Shown here: one piece after another, positions 63,307-64,000 of the stretch | How the letters are laid out: the number at the start of each line of letters is the position of its first letter | Numbering within the stretch: position 1 is the stretch's first letter | NCBI RefSeq assembly: GCF_000143085.1 | Contig: NC_014315.1 | Location: 2,696,001 to 2,760,000 of the forward strand | DNA length: 64,000 bases | Direction of reading: 5' to 3' | Source of the DNA: Nitrosococcus watsonii C-113 | GTDB taxonomy: Bacteria > Pseudomonadota > Gammaproteobacteria > Nitrosococcales > Nitrosococcaceae | The notes under the pieces: generated by a model | The model's input: only the letters and a program-made list of their open reading frames with translations | Databases searched by the model: none | What the model was told of the DNA's origin: nothing | Translations under genes and position numbers: made by a program

Positions 63307-63915
63307 TTACCCTAAATGCCAGTGATCGATAACGAGCCGTAACCGAAGTTTTGGATGCTCTAGAAAGACTTTACCAGGAAGCGCAAGGTTTTCAATCCAC
63401 TTATAATCCAAATAGCGAATTTGCCAACCGCCTTGGGACAAACGGAGCAGGCGCCCAAAAGAGTCTAAGGACGACTTGGCTACAGGTAATCCTGGTGCTG
63501 GCAATCCCAATAACCAATAACGCAGACCACTGACGGGCAACGACCATCCTAAGCGAGTCTCAAGGAGTTCTTCCGCGGAGGTTGCGACCATTGGCTCTTC
63601 CTTGGGAGCGCGGAGAGTAACTCTGTCAGGATTGCCATACAATTCCACACTCCCCTGTCCAAGGGGAAAAAGCCACAGAATTTTAAATTCATCACCCCTT
63701 TGCGTCCACCGCAAGGTACCCGTCCAAGCCTCTTTGATGGCATTGATTGCTAAGCGTCCACTCAAATTCCAGTCATCAAGTTTTTGCAGGGCAAACTGGC
63801 GCTCCTGCCACGTTTGCTGAGGATTGGCGGAAGGAGAAGGTTGGCGAAGGGGCATACAACCCACAAGCAGGATGACGCTCAACACTAGCAAGATCAAAAG
63901 TCTGCACCACCTCAT
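63307..63915 (-). CDS. lolB: Outer-membrane lipoprotein receptor LolB
   Basis: A 202-residue lipoprotein: signal CRLLILLVLSVILLVGC with lipobox LVGC, then LDDWNLSGRLAINAIKEAWT and TLRWTQRGDEFKILWLFPLG. LolB accepts lipoproteins from LolA and inserts them in the outer membrane. Start ATG overlaps the preceding TPR gene stop by 4 bases. Confidence 0.95.
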   Translation of the reverse strand: MRWCRLLILLVLSVILLVGCMPLRQPSPSANPQQTWQERQFALQKLDDWNLSGRLAINAIKEAWTGTLRWTQRGDEFKILWLFPLGQGSVELYGNPDRVTLRAPKEEPMVATSAEELLETRLGWSLPVSGLRYWLLGLPAPGLPVAKSSLDSFGRLLRLSQGGWQIRYLDYKWIENLALPGKVFLEHPKLRLRLVIDHWHLG

Positions 63916-64000
63916 TCCTGAAAGCGCTGCATAACTTCCAGAAGCACTTTATTGCCTTGGTTCATTTTAAGCGTATGTTGCCATACTTGGCGGGCGCCTG
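63912..64000 (-). CDS. C-terminal end of a TPR-type protein (5' part outside window)
   Basis: The last 28 residues, ARQVWQHTLKMNQGNKVLLE then VMQRFQE, and a TGA overlapping lolB. TPR proteins commonly precede lolB. Too short for more. Confidence 0.65.
   Translation of the reverse strand, partial: GARQVWQHTLKMNQGNKVLLEVMQRFQE

Overview
The window is about 50% G+C, gene-dense, and reads as a gammaproteobacterial chromosome. The right end carries the conserved block lolB-ispE-tRNA-Gln-prs-rplY(ctc)-pth-ychF. Protein style, RAYT/REP elements, sbcCD, a sigma-54 pilA promoter and many LPS glycosyltransferases fit a Chromatiales-type bacterium such as Nitrosococcus; the genus is an inference, not shown by any marker in the window.

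Layout. 0-7.2 kb: end of pgeF, then LPS/heptosyl-type glycosyltransferases, interrupted by a 2.5 kb insert of transposase debris plus one A+T-rich methyltransferase, flanked by two copies of a 1.1 kb segment. 7.2-18.5 kb: an accessory island with toxin-antitoxin (TA) pairs (RelE/XRE, a broken HigB with intact HigA, two divergent MNT/HEPN modules, a broken VapBC), an IS3 remnant, sbcCD, and an unusual TerD-nuclease fusion. 18.8-29.2 kb: surface polysaccharide genes (two GT4, an AsnB-like amidotransferase, a flippase-like protein, two methyltransferases, a GT2) leading to a TMTC-like GT-C enzyme and the major pilin pilA behind a sigma-54 promoter. 29.6-33.1 kb: ParDE, the scar of a deleted DUF499/helicase defence locus, a RAYT with REP elements inside its own gene, and a TDT transporter. 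33.2-42.0 kb: TonB receptor, a compatible-solute type ABC transporter, a TauE/SafE-like membrane protein, a sigma-54 activator, TraB and DUF411. 42.3-45.1 kb: a TnpB transposon with an internal stop, a dead DUF2202 gene and an NnrU homologue.

Main discovery. From about 45.1 to 49.2 kb there is an integrase-less integron cassette array (CALIN). Successive attC-like sites on the minus strand obey the cassette rule that each left core is the reverse complement of the previous right core: four junctions match 7/7 and two match 6/7. The cassettes carry HicBA, HicAB, a broken PLD-type protein, a membrane-tailed hypothetical, Phd/RelE (toxin frameshifted), MazEF (reversed) and DUF433/DUF5615 (both broken). 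A smaller set of attC-like sites lies at 7.3-8.1 kb next to the RelE/XRE and HigA genes.

49.4-58.8 kb: a membrane protein, a CPA-type cation/proton antiporter with a TrkA-like tail, two large exported sulfatases with a deleted third between them, and tRNA-Met. 58.9-64 kb: the conserved housekeeping block, all on the minus strand.

The window contains a striking number of broken TA genes. Toxins are the broken partner in HigB and RelE, and both partners are broken in VapBC and DUF433/DUF5615, as expected for cassettes decaying after capture.
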